The notes beneath the pieces were generated by a model. The model made no database searches. It had not been told where the DNA came from and worked only from the letters and a program-made list of their open reading frames with translations. From a virus, in the IMG/VR virus record IMGVR_UViG_3300033997_000076, positions 1-41,669 of that record: DNA of 41,669 nucleotides, one strand, 5' to 3'. The position numbers and the translations under genes were made by a program. This document shows, one piece after another, positions 1-6,560 of this stretch (the stretch's first letter is position 1; every line of letters begins with the position of its first letter).

Positions 1-122
1 GGAACGGAAACCCCAGCACCCGCCAGATTGCTGATCATCTCGCCCAGGGATGCGTTCTTGCCCCCCACATGCTCAACATCGTGGACGCCGAGCTTATCGA
101 GGGAAACTACGTACTCTACCAA
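1..122 (-). CDS. ppsA: Phosphoenolpyruvate synthase, N-terminus only (host gene, runs off the window)
   Basis: The reading frame begins at a TTG codon (plus-strand positions 120-122) and encodes VEYVVSLDKLGVHDVEHVGG after the initiator, followed by KNASLGEMISNLAGAGVSV. This is the conserved start of Pseudomonas PEP synthase, which makes PEP from pyruvate and ATP in gluconeogenesis. Only about 40 residues are present. The start codon and its GGAG ribosome binding site lie inside attL, so the Shine-Dalgarno now used is prophage-derived. The native promoter has been moved to the far side of the prophage. No in-frame ATG is near, which supports the TTG start. Identification is from family knowledge of the N-terminus. 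Confidence 0.85.
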   Translation of the reverse strand, partial: MVEYVVSLDKLGVHDVEHVGGKNASLGEMISNLAGAGVSV

Positions 123-135
123 GGTGAAATCTCCA
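118..135. other. attL, left prophage attachment site
   Basis: The sequence ACCAAGGTGA (118-127) is repeated exactly at 41543-41552. The next six matched bases TCTCCA (130-135) recur at 41555-41560, with only two differing positions between the blocks. The site overlaps the TTG start codon and Shine-Dalgarno region of ppsA on the minus strand. The int gene begins 53 bp further in, which is normal for an attachment site. The crossover point within the 10-bp identity is not known. Confidence 0.8.
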
Positions 136-187
136 GTGGTTGGTCATCCACACGCTCAACCCCTTGATTTTGCTGGAGGTAGACCAC

Positions 188-1687
188 ATGGAATCTGTTG
201 TTCAGCGGCAGCAAACAGGCGCCGATGTTAGAATACTGTTAGAACGTTGTCACTCAGTGGCTTGCCCACTTTCCGTCCCGTGGTTGTATCGAAGGAACGG
301 TGTCTACTACCTGCGAATCCGGCCCATAGGGGTCTCAAAGCAAGCCTTCACCATCTCCCTCCGCACAAGGCTCCGAGAAACAGCAATGCGTCACACACGT
401 CGAATCCAGGCGGCTCTCGCCTCGTTCCATCTCAACCGTCCAGATGACACTTGGGAGGACATGGTGGTTCCGCTTCGAGAGAAGGCTGAGCAGACGCTGC
501 TGGATTCTATCCGACTGGAGGAGCGAGAAGCCCAGGCTACGGCCTATTCGGAGCTGCTGGACGACCTTGGCCTTATCCGGGCCACTGAGCCCCTTACAGC
601 GGACCATGTGAAGGCGCTTGGGATTGGCATCAGGATCGTTCAGGCCGCCCAGGAGCGCCTGCTGAAGGGCAATCCTGAGCCCCTGAGGGAGGTCGTGGAC
701 GAGCTGAAGGAGGCTGAAGCGAAGCTCAAGGCCCCTACTGCTCCAGTGGCCCCAGTGGAGGCCCCATCTGTAGACGCTGAGTACATGCCCTTCAGCAAGC
801 TCGCTGCTCTTTATATGGAGGAGCAGAGAGGGAACCTCGCGGAGAAGTCCGTGAAGGACATCACCAGCTCCAACAAGGTACTCGCTGAGGCTCTGACTGA
901 TGAGAGCGGTACTGAGCTGAACATGAAGACCCACACGCGGGAGGACATGGTGGCGCTCAAGAAGCGCCTCATGGACAGCGGGAGGAAGCCCCTCACCGTG
1001 AACAAGCTTCTGACCCGCCTATCAACGGTCGTCACCTGGGCGCTGAACAACGGGTATCTCGAAAAGGCGTTCAACAAGGGCCTCAAGATCACCAAGGGCG
1101 CCGAGAGTGGTCGGAAGGCGTTCACGGATGAGCAGGTCAGGACGATCATGGACGAAATGTCGCGGCTGCCTAAGGACAACTGGAAGCGCTGGGCGATGTC
1201 CCTCGGGGTCATTACAGGGGCCAGGATCGGGGAGATTTACCAACTGACCAAGGCTGATGTCCGCGCCTTGGGTGGGTCCACAGTCGTTGACTTCAACGAT
1301 GAGGGCTCCAAGACCCTGAAGAACTCCAGCTCGAAGCGCATTGTCCCGTTGGTGGATGGGGCCTATGGGTTCGACCTGAAGGCATTCCTTGAGTACGTCG
1401 AGGGGTGTGAAGAGAAGTTGTTTGATCGTGTCAGTCACAACTTCACACGGGTCCTCAATGAGACCCTTCGGGACATCTGCCAGCACGACTCAGGAGAAGG
1501 CCTGACGTTCCACTCCCTGCGTCACTCCCTGGCGTCCCTTATGAAGCACCGAGGGGTACAGGTGAGCATCGCGCAGGACATCCTTGGGCACAGCTCCCAG
1601 ACGATCACCTTCGACTTGTACGGTGGCGATGCTCGCCTTGCAGTCTCGAAGCTCGAAGATGCCCTGAGGGAATGCTTCGGGGTCTGA
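188..1687 (+). CDS. int: Tyrosine site-specific recombinase (phage integrase)
   Basis: This 499-aa protein catalyses integration and excision at the adjacent att site. The ATG at 188 is chosen because GGAGGT lies 9 bases upstream; an in-frame earlier ATG at 140 has no ribosome binding site. The N-terminus carries a DUF6538-like segment (PWLYRRNGVYYLRIRP). A SAM-like core-binding region follows around residues 195-285. The catalytic domain shows GARIGEI (Arg), HSLRHSLASL (His-x-x-Arg), LGHSS (His) and the nucleophile Tyr in TFDLYGG. It is the only large gene on the plus strand and converges with terL. Two phage promoters at 1688-1777 point into its 3' end, so it would receive antisense transcription during lytic growth. 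The protein looks full length and intact. Confidence 0.96.
   Translation: MESVVQRQQTGADVRILLERCHSVACPLSVPWLYRRNGVYYLRIRPIGVSKQAFTISLRTRLRETAMRHTRRIQAALASFHLNRPDDTWEDMVVPLREKAEQTLLDSIRLEEREAQATAYSELLDDLGLIRATEPLTADHVKALGIGIRIVQAAQERLLKGNPEPLREVVDELKEAEAKLKAPTAPVAPVEAPSVDAEYMPFSKLAALYMEEQRGNLAEKSVKDITSSNKVLAEALTDESGTELNMKTHTREDMVALKKRLMDSGRKPLTVNKLLTRLSTVVTWALNNGYLEKAFNKGLKITKGAESGRKAFTDEQVRTIMDEMSRLPKDNWKRWAMSLGVITGARIGEIYQLTKADVRALGGSTVVDFNDEGSKTLKNSSSKRIVPLVDGAYGFDLKAFLEYVEGCEEKLFDRVSHNFTRVLNETLRDICQHDSGEGLTFHSLRHSLASLMKHRGVQVSIAQDILGHSSQTITFDLYGGDARLAVSKLEDALRECFGV
225..253 (-). promoter_or_regulatory. Candidate sigma70 promoter pointing out of the prophage into ppsA
   Basis: On the minus strand a -35 GTGACA (248-253) is followed by a 17-bp spacer and a -10 TAACAT (225-230). 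Transcription would start near position 218 and reach the ppsA start codon at 122 after a leader of about 95 nt. It would run antisense to the first codons of int. The -10 overlaps an integrase arm-type repeat, so integrase binding could block it. The match is moderate (5/6 and 4/6) and no activity is shown. Confidence 0.4.
226..244. repeat. Left-arm integrase binding repeats (2 x TGTTAGAA)
   Basis: TGTTAGAA occurs at 226-233 and 237-244, an 11-bp period. The same octamer occurs three times at the same period near attR (41453-41482). Short direct repeats on both sides of an att core are the usual form of arm-type sites for tyrosine integrases. Here the left pair lies inside the beginning of the int coding sequence. 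Confidence 0.65.
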
Positions 1688-1710
1688 GCCGCCATAAGTG
1701 AGGGTTTTAA
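1688..1710 (-). promoter_or_regulatory. Phage RNAP promoter, phi-OR-like (antisense to int)
   Basis: The minus strand reads TTAAAACCCTCACTTATGGC, matching the shared promoter core ACCCTCACT with +1 at G. It is the last phage promoter after terL, the position of T7 phi-OR. Transcription from it enters the int gene on its antisense strand and continues towards ppsA. It has fewer A residues upstream than the other copies, so it may be weaker. Confidence 0.75.
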
Positions 1711-1711
1711 A

Positions 1712-1753
1712 GGGGACCTAAGGGCTACCTCAATGAGATAACCTTTAGGCCCC
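1712..1753 (-). other. Long imperfect hairpin between the two terminal phage promoters
   Basis: The arms GGGG.CCTAAAGG.TTA.CTCA and TGAG.TAG.CCTTAGG.CCCC pair with few mismatches. There is no U-tract, so a simple terminator is unlikely. The position between two phi-OR-like promoters at the late end suggests an RNase III site or a structure used in concatemer processing. The stem carries the CCTAAG motif that is abundant at the other end of the phage. Confidence 0.5.
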
Positions 1754-1754
1754 C

Positions 1755-1777
1755 CTCCCTTAAAGTGAGGGCTTTTG
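1755..1777 (-). promoter_or_regulatory. Phage RNAP promoter, phi-OR-like
   Basis: The minus strand reads CAAAAGCCCTCACTTTAAGG, the same core as the promoters ahead of the tail fibre and capsid genes. It lies just downstream of the terL stop codon. It cannot express any late gene and points into antisense int. In T7 the equivalent promoter serves replication and packaging at the right genome end. Confidence 0.8.
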
Positions 1778-1799
1778 GAGCCCGCGCGCGGCAAGGGCT

Positions 1800-3536
1800 T
1801 CAGCCGAGGTAGTTCGCCCTGAAGGACCAGTCGTCTTCCCACTGAATGGTCACGTCCGAGCCCTCCATCACGATCCGCTGGGCATCCTCGAAGCCAGTCA
1901 GCTCGCTCTCCATGTGGTGCTCAAGGAACTCCTGAAGCAGCTCAGAGGCGCCCTCCTCGCTGTTCTTCTCCATGCTCTCCACGAAGAACTGAACGCCAAT
2001 CGCCAAGGCGTCCAGGCGGTCATCGTGTGCCAGGGAGCCCCGATCTCGGGTCAAGCGGGTGAGCTGGTAGAAGCCGCAGTAGCGGATATCGAAGTTGCCG
2101 TCGCTGTTGCAGGCTGAGCGGTACTCCTCCTCAATCACGGCTTCCTGAACCACCAGCTTGTGGCTCCCCAGGACCGGCTCCAGAACGTCCGCAATGCGCA
2201 GCTCCTTCTGGCCCTTGGACTTCACCTCTGTGATGGCGCAGCGATGCACCTTGGTCATTACAGGGCTGAAGAGCTTGAGGTACATGCCGTCACCGAAGTT
2301 GCCCTCAATGACCACCTCGTTCACCTTCCACTTCTTGCCAACCTTCGCCAGGGCCTCAAGGGTCTTGTCCTCGTAGCCTCCCCGGAACCCACCCCACTCC
2401 ATCAGGTAGATGTACCCGTTGAGCTGGAACAGAACGGCATAGCCCGTCTCGTCCTTGCCGCGACCGCTGGGGTCGATCACAAGGATGCGCGACTGGTAGG
2501 CCATGAAGCTCGAATCGGCCTCTTGGTAGCGGTGGTAGCGGTCCCCCTTCAGGCCTACGTTCGGCAGGTCCTCCAGGGCGTTCCCGTTGTTCGGGAGCCA
2601 CTGGTACGACAGGGGCGCCTTCTCGCCATCCAGGGCAGCCACGATGAGGTCGCGGAGCTTCAGGGGATAACGCTCGGCATCGCTGAGGTTCGGGTTGAGC
2701 ATGAACTGGAGGGCAAAACCGCCCTTGCCATAGGACAGCTCCCGCTCCCGCAGGTCCTCGTCGTCGAATCGCACGGGGTCCGTTGGTTGCCAGAAGAGCC
2801 CTTCGTCCGCCATCAGCTCCTTGAGCAGCATCGGCGCCAAGCGATGCCCGTAGTTCTCAAGGTCCTTGTGGTCACGCGGGTAGCGCGCCGGCCAGATGGT
2901 GGTTGTGTAGCCCCGGTTCTCCAGCTCGCGGTAGAGGGTCATCTCGGTCTGAGGCGTGCCCAGGTAGATGATCGTCCCGCCCGGCTTCAGGATCGCGTCG
3001 AACTCCTTCACCAGCTCGCCCAGGCGCTCTCGGGCTGCCTGTGTGGCTGAGTTGTTCGGAACCTCCACGTCGTCCGCAATGAGGATGTCGGCGCGGCTGC
3101 CGGTGAGCTGGCCCGTGATGCCCACCGACTTCACCGAGGGCGAGTGGTCAGGACTTGCAGGCCCCACGTCGAAGCTGATGGTGGAATCCCGCTGGCCGGG
3201 CCTTGGCTTCAGCTCATGGAGGAACGGAAGCAGGTCGATGATCCGCTTGATGAACACGGAGTTCGCATCCGCGCGCTCCTTGGAGGCGGACACGATCATG
3301 AATTTGAGCTGCGGGTTGTTCCACAGCATCCACACCACGAAGGCGCAGGTGATGAAGCTCTTCCCGATCCCTCGGAACGCCTGGAGGATGAACCGTCGGT
3401 TATCCCCGGCGCTGAGCTTTCGGGCCATGTCGATCTGACAACGAGTAGGCTTCGGGAGCCCCAGGGCCATCCAGAGGACGAACAGGAAGGCGACGAAGTT
3501 GGCCCGCATCAGGGCGAGGTTCTTCTCGTCACTCAT
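1800..3536 (-). CDS. 19: Terminase large subunit (DNA packaging ATPase/nuclease)
   Basis: This 578-aa protein is the T7 gp19 homologue, which pumps DNA into the procapsid and cuts concatemers. The ATPase domain shows Walker [10 protein letters not shown] and Walker B ILIADDVE. The nuclease domain begins at [18 protein letters not shown] and ends with the acidic motif [10 protein letters not shown]. The ATG at 3536 is chosen because GAGGG lies upstream and T7 gp19 starts at the same point; a GTG two codons earlier is possible. The start overlaps the stop of the preceding 54-aa gene by four bases. Length matches T7 (about 586 aa). Confidence 0.97.
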   Translation of the reverse strand: MSDEKNLALMRANFVAFLFVLWMALGLPKPTRCQIDMARKLSAGDNRRFILQAFRGIGKSFITCAFVVWMLWNNPQLKFMIVSASKERADANSVFIKRIIDLLPFLHELKPRPGQRDSTISFDVGPASPDHSPSVKSVGITGQLTGSRADILIADDVEVPNNSATQAARERLGELVKEFDAILKPGGTIIYLGTPQTEMTLYRELENRGYTTTIWPARYPRDHKDLENYGHRLAPMLLKELMADEGLFWQPTDPVRFDDEDLRERELSYGKGGFALQFMLNPNLSDAERYPLKLRDLIVAALDGEKAPLSYQWLPNNGNALEDLPNVGLKGDRYHRYQEADSSFMAYQSRILVIDPSGRGKDETGYAVLFQLNGYIYLMEWGGFRGGYEDKTLEALAKVGKKWKVNEVVIEGNFGDGMYLKLFSPVMTKVHRCAITEVKSKGQKELRIADVLEPVLGSHKLVVQEAVIEEEYRSACNSDGNFDIRYCGFYQLTRLTRDRGSLAHDDRLDALAIGVQFFVESMEKNSEEGASELLQEFLEHHMESELTGFEDAQRIVMEGSDVTIQWEDDWSFRANYLG

Positions 3537-3697
3537 GGGCACGCCCTCACCACCACAGTGAAGGACTGACGGCTGTGCCGGATGTAGTTGGCGCAGAGCC
3601 CATCCGCCTTACGGTCTTTGAGGACCCGAAGGGCCTCTACCTCCGATGTGCAGGGAATCCTTTCGAGAACCTGTGGCAGGCTTCCAATCTGGCTCAT
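3533..3697 (-). CDS. Small conserved-position protein of unknown function, 54 aa
   Basis: The ORF starts [20 protein letters not shown] and ends with FTVVVRACP. It has a strong GGAGG ribosome binding site seven bases upstream, located in the last codons of the Rz gene. It overlaps Rz by ATGA at its start and terL by ATGA at its stop, the normal coupling in this operon. It was below usual ORF size cut-offs. No domain is recognised. Its place within the lysis/packaging block suggests a lysis or packaging accessory role, but that is inference only. Confidence 0.75.
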   Translation of the reverse strand: MSQIGSLPQVLERIPCTSEVEALRVLKDRKADGLCANYIRHSRQSFTVVVRACP

Positions 3698-4155
3698 TGG
3701 GCACCTCCACTTTGGAGGACCCAGATGACGCCCTGGAGGGCCTTTACTTGGTCGTCGGCTCGCTTGGCTTGTCCGACAAGAAATTCAGCAGCTCGGCTTG
3801 ATAGCTCGGCTCGGCCATCAGGCTCGCGTCCACAGTTACCCGTGACTGCGCACACACGGGCATCTGCGAGTTCGACCCGCAGCCGGACGCCATCAGCACG
3901 AAGCTGAGCAACAGTCCCAGCAGCAGACCTTTTGTTCGCCGCCAGCGCGGCCTGCCATTCCTTGGTGATTCCATCGAGTTCTCCTTGAGCGGCCTTGCGC
4001 TGCTCTTCGAGTTGTTTCAGGTAGGTGTTCTGAGCGGTGAGGGCTTCCTGTTGGGCCTCGTTGTCGCGCACGGAGTAGCCCCATGCGAAGGTCAATCCGA
4101 TGACCAGAGCCACAACGAAAAAAGCCCCCACAGCTTTCGCTATGAGGGCCTTCAT
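3694..4155 (-). CDS. Rz: Spanin inner membrane subunit (Rz-like, gp18.5)
   Basis: The 153-aa protein has one N-terminal membrane anchor (AVGAFFVVALVIGLTFAWGY) and then a long charged helical domain in the periplasm. This is the i-spanin layout, the partner of the embedded Rz1 lipoprotein, which together fuse inner and outer membranes in the last step of lysis. AAGGAATCTGA precedes the ATG. It lies between the small and large terminase genes exactly as T7 18.5 does. Sequence similarity in this family is weak; architecture and position carry the call. Confidence 0.92.
   Translation of the reverse strand: MKALIAKAVGAFFVVALVIGLTFAWGYSVRDNEAQQEALTAQNTYLKQLEEQRKAAQGELDGITKEWQAALAANKRSAAGTVAQLRADGVRLRVELADARVCAVTGNCGREPDGRAELSSRAAEFLVGQAKRADDQVKALQGVIWVLQSGGAQ
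3744..3974 (-). CDS. Rz1: Spanin outer membrane lipoprotein (Rz1-like, gp18.7), nested in Rz
   Basis: The 76-aa ORF is embedded out of frame inside Rz. It has a basic N-terminus, a hydrophobic stretch LLLGLLLSFVLMASG and the lipobox Cys in LMASGC. A GGAGAACTCG ribosome binding site precedes its ATG. The short Cys-containing periplasmic part is typical of o-spanins. The mature lipoprotein would sit in the outer membrane and bind the C-terminus of Rz. Confidence 0.9.
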   Translation of the reverse strand: MESPRNGRPRWRRTKGLLLGLLLSFVLMASGCGSNSQMPVCAQSRVTVDASLMAEPSYQAELLNFLSDKPSEPTTK

Positions 4156-4174
4156 TCAGATTCCTTGTGGGTGT

Positions 4175-4420
4175 TTAGTGGCGGGTGCTTTCTTCGTCCG
4201 TCAGGTCCGGGACTTCATCCAGGGCGGCGGCGAGTTCGCCCAGCAGACCGGCGTCCGGTTGCAGGCGGGAGATGGTGAACTTGTGGCGTTCGAGGTATTT
4301 GCCGATGGCATTGTAGAGCTGAGGGGAACGGCGCTCCGGGTCTCGGAGGTCTGCTAACAGGTTTCGACCAGTTTCCGTGTCGATGGCCTCAAGCAGTTGC
4401 TCAAGGACAGATTGGGCCAT
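4175..4420 (-). CDS. 18: Terminase small subunit (gp18)
   Basis: The 81-aa protein is slightly shorter than T7 gp18 (89 aa) and recognises DNA for packaging with gp19. It starts MAQSVLEQLLEAIDTETG and ends in an acidic tail. Its Shine-Dalgarno AAGGAG is formed by the last two sense codons of the holin gene. The identification rests on the YNAIGKYLERHKF segment, length and position. Confidence 0.9.
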   Translation of the reverse strand: MAQSVLEQLLEAIDTETGRNLLADLRDPERRSPQLYNAIGKYLERHKFTISRLQPDAGLLGELAAALDEVPDLTDEESTRH

Positions 4421-4423
4421 GTG

Positions 4424-4621
4424 TTACTCCTTAGGCGGTTTCTCCTTGACGGCCTTGTAGACAGCGAGGCCAGTCATGACGAGGGAATAGAGGATGGCCG
4501 TGACGTAGAACCATTCGTTCAGCGTCAGGCCCCAGAAGAAACGACTTGCGGCATCCGCAGCAGCCGTCCCCGCAACGGGGGCCACTTGGACCATCCCGTT
4601 GTTGAAGTCGATTTGGATCAT
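4424..4621 (-). CDS. 17.5: Class II holin (gp17.5)
   Basis: The 65-aa protein closely follows T7 gp17.5: an N-terminal segment IDFNNGMVQVAPVAGT, then FFWGLTLNEWFYVTAILYSL and a Lys-rich C-terminus. It forms holes in the inner membrane that time lysis and release the amidase. Its gene lies directly after the tail fibre and before terS, as in T7. GTAAGGAACC precedes the ATG. Confidence 0.95.
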   Translation of the reverse strand: MIQIDFNNGMVQVAPVAGTAAADAASRFFWGLTLNEWFYVTAILYSLVMTGLAVYKAVKEKPPKE

Positions 4622-4630
4622 TTGGGTTCC

Positions 4631-6046
4631 TTACTTGAGCCTAATCACATAGCAACCCGAAAGGTCGATTGGCTTCGTTTGGTCTGATACGCGAACGTTC
4701 GGGGTGCTTTGCCCACTTACGGCTGACATGGATAGCGACGAGGCATAAGTGCCCCCACTTGTACCGATGTACCGGTAGGAGCTTCTTCCCCACCCTTCAG
4801 GTGAGGTGTAACCGGACATATGGAGCATTTCGTGTACGTGGTCTTGGAGGGTGTCCATGGAAATGACCCCTGGCGCTCCCGCCGTTCCCTTCCCGTCCCC
4901 GCGCAGGAACGGGGTTCCTACCGCCCCGCTCGATTTACCGTTGTAGTCCGGCAGTCGTATCGTCGTGCTCCCGTTCCCTTCGCTAAAGAAACCGCGCTTT
5001 AGGGGCTCAGCCAGCCACACAGCTTCTGTGATGCGCATAACCGCAGGAATACGAGCGATAGCTTGTAGGTAATCAGCACGAGAAATTAACTGACCATCCA
5101 GTGGTAGCTCCCCAATGGCAACAAGGTCCCTATGCGGGACCCACCGAATATTCAATAGCGGCCCCGCCGGCGGCTCCATCAGCACATATCCGGTCCCCGC
5201 TTCATTCACAAAAACCATCTTTCCAGAGTCAGATGGGCTCAGAAGAGGTAGGTTTATCCGCGCCGCAGCGGCACTTGCATCAGCAGCCTTTGCTATGGAG
5301 ACATCCCGAGCCGCTTCACTGGCGAGCTTGGCAGCTTGACTTGCAGCAGCGCTCGCAGCCGATTCAGAGGCTTTGCCGGTAGCACTGTCGCGCGCGCGCT
5401 CGCTGGCGAGCCTGGAAAGCTCACTGGCCTGGGCGCTATCTAAAGCGGAGGAGATGCCGGCGAACACCTCAGCAGCCTTTGCTATGGAGACATCCCGAGC
5501 CGCTTCACTGGCGAGCTTGGCAGCTTGACTTGCAGCAGCGCTCGCCTCAGCTCGGTCTCGATTACTAAGCGTGCTTGCCGCCCACTCTCGTTCCTGGCGA
5601 AGGGTAACCGCGTGCCCAGGTTCAGAAGCGTCCGCGAGGTTTACCAACCGCCTTCCTCGGGCGTCGAGGTCACCGTCTTCATTTGTCCCAATAGTGTCCA
5701 CGACCATGTTCCTGGCCTCTTCGGCCACATGAAGGGTCTGCACCTGGGAGGTGTTCAGTTCGTTGGCGCGAAGGATGGAGCCATCAGCGAAGTCCACGAG
5801 ACGGTCCGTGGCGCTGGTGTTGCGCCGAATCTCAATGCGCTCGTAGCCATCAGCAGGGCCCCACGCCTTGAGCGTCTGGATGCTGGTCTTGCCGATGAAG
5901 CGGAAGTCGGACGCGAGGTCCAGGGGCTTGCGGTCTTGCCCGATCAAGGTCACCTGCACGAACCTACGGGCCAGATATTCAAAAGGTACGTCGAAGTCCT
6001 TTTTGCTCCCGTTGAGGTCGTAGGTGTAAACGGTCGTAACTGCCAT
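4631..6046 (-). CDS. 17: Tail fibre protein (gp17-like) with duplicated coiled-coil module
   Basis: The 471-aa protein has the T7 tail fibre N-terminal domain (about residues 1-150: VYTYDLNGSKKDFDVPFEYLA to LNTSQVQTLHV), which attaches to the tail. An Ala-rich coiled coil (about 160-270) follows and contains an exact in-frame duplication. The C-terminus (about 290-471) resembles a tail-collar type tip with LPDYNGKSSGAV and a His-rich DHVHEMLHM segment, and it differs from the T7 tip. The tip sets host receptor choice, probably lipopolysaccharide. A phage promoter lies upstream (6086-6108) and AAGGAGTAAAC precedes the ATG. Confidence 0.93.
   Translation of the reverse strand: MAVTTVYTYDLNGSKKDFDVPFEYLARRFVQVTLIGQDRKPLDLASDFRFIGKTSIQTLKAWGPADGYERIEIRRNTSATDRLVDFADGSILRANELNTSQVQTLHVAEEARNMVVDTIGTNEDGDLDARGRRLVNLADASEPGHAVTLRQEREWAASTLSNRDRAEASAAASQAAKLASEAARDVSIAKAAEVFAGISSALDSAQASELSRLASERARDSATGKASESAASAAASQAAKLASEAARDVSIAKAADASAAAARINLPLLSPSDSGKMVFVNEAGTGYVLMEPPAGPLLNIRWVPHRDLVAIGELPLDGQLISRADYLQAIARIPAVMRITEAVWLAEPLKRGFFSEGNGSTTIRLPDYNGKSSGAVGTPFLRGDGKGTAGAPGVISMDTLQDHVHEMLHMSGYTSPEGWGRSSYRYIGTSGGTYASSLSMSAVSGQSTPNVRVSDQTKPIDLSGCYVIRLK
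5280..5545. repeat. 77-bp perfect direct repeat in the tail fibre gene
   Basis: Positions 5280-5356 and 5469-5545 are identical over 77 bp at a distance of 189 bp (63 codons, in frame). They encode the repeated segment ASAAASQAAKLASEAARDVS of the coiled coil. Identity without any silent change points to a recent duplication or gene conversion. It would allow the shaft to lengthen or shorten by recombination. Confidence 0.95.
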
Positions 6047-6074
6047 GTTTACTCCTTGTGTGGAAAAAGAAAGA

Positions 6075-6088
6075 GGACCCGAAGGTCC
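6075..6088 (-). other. UUCG-tetraloop hairpin at the 5' end of the tail fibre transcript
   Basis: On the minus strand GGACC-TTCG-GGTCC starts only three to four bases after the expected +1 of the promoter at 6086-6108 and is followed by a pyrimidine run with five T residues. It could protect the 5' end of the mRNA or act as a weak terminator of upstream transcripts. Confidence 0.6.
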
Positions 6089-6108
6089 CCTTAAAGTGAG
6101 GGCTTTTG
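6086..6108 (-). promoter_or_regulatory. Phage RNAP promoter, phi17-like
   Basis: The minus strand reads CAAAAGCCCTCACTTTAAGG with +1 about 40 bases ahead of the tail fibre ATG. T7 has phi17 at the same place. Confidence 0.85.
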
Positions 6109-6142
6109 CTCTGCCAGCCCCAGGCAGTGACCGCGACTCGTG

Positions 6143-6523
6143 TCATTTGGCGGGAAGGGCGAATGCCTTCGCGGTGCCGTTGAGCACATACCAGCAGTTC
6201 CGGCTCAGGGCCGACTCCTTGGTGATCTGCACTGCGGTGATGCCATCGGCACCCTGGGCATAAGCAGCGATCTTCAGGTCATTCAGGAGAGTCGCCTCCT
6301 CTGGCGCATCCTCAACGAAGCTCCGGTGACACCGGGATGCCGACACTTCGGTCAGCACCTCGGCACCGCTCGGGAGTACATCGTATTGACGGACCGCTCG
6401 GACCGCTTCGCGCTGGTCCTTGAGGCTGAGGTAGGACTGCTCATTACCTACCTGCATGTTGGACGAGAAGGAGGAGCAGCCAGCGGCCAGGACGGACACC
6501 AGCAGAATTCCCACGGCTTTCAT
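6143..6523 (-). CDS. Putative outer membrane lipoprotein, RcsF-like fold suspected
   Basis: The protein starts MKAVGILLVSVLAAGCSS: a lipoprotein signal with lipobox Cys at LAAGC. The mature part holds Cys residues in ASRCHRSF and SRNCWYVL around a GADGITAV segment, reminiscent of RcsF or related small lipoproteins; this is a weak resemblance. T7 has no gene between 16 and 17, so this is an inserted cargo gene. Surface lipoproteins in phages can block superinfection or alter the lysogen. Start choice is uncertain: ATG codons at 6541 and 6523 and a TTG at 6550 are in frame and none has a good ribosome binding site. No separate host promoter is visible. Confidence 0.7.
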   Translation of the reverse strand: MKAVGILLVSVLAAGCSSFSSNMQVGNEQSYLSLKDQREAVRAVRQYDVLPSGAEVLTEVSASRCHRSFVEDAPEEATLLNDLKIAAYAQGADGITAVQITKESALSRNCWYVLNGTAKAFALPAK

Positions 6524-6560
6524 TTGTCGGACGGCTTCCATGTTGGTCAAAGCCGCTATG

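Noticed and set aside
140-187. Upstream in-frame ATG at 140 as integrase start
   Set aside because: No ribosome binding site precedes it, while GGAGGT stands in front of the ATG at 188.
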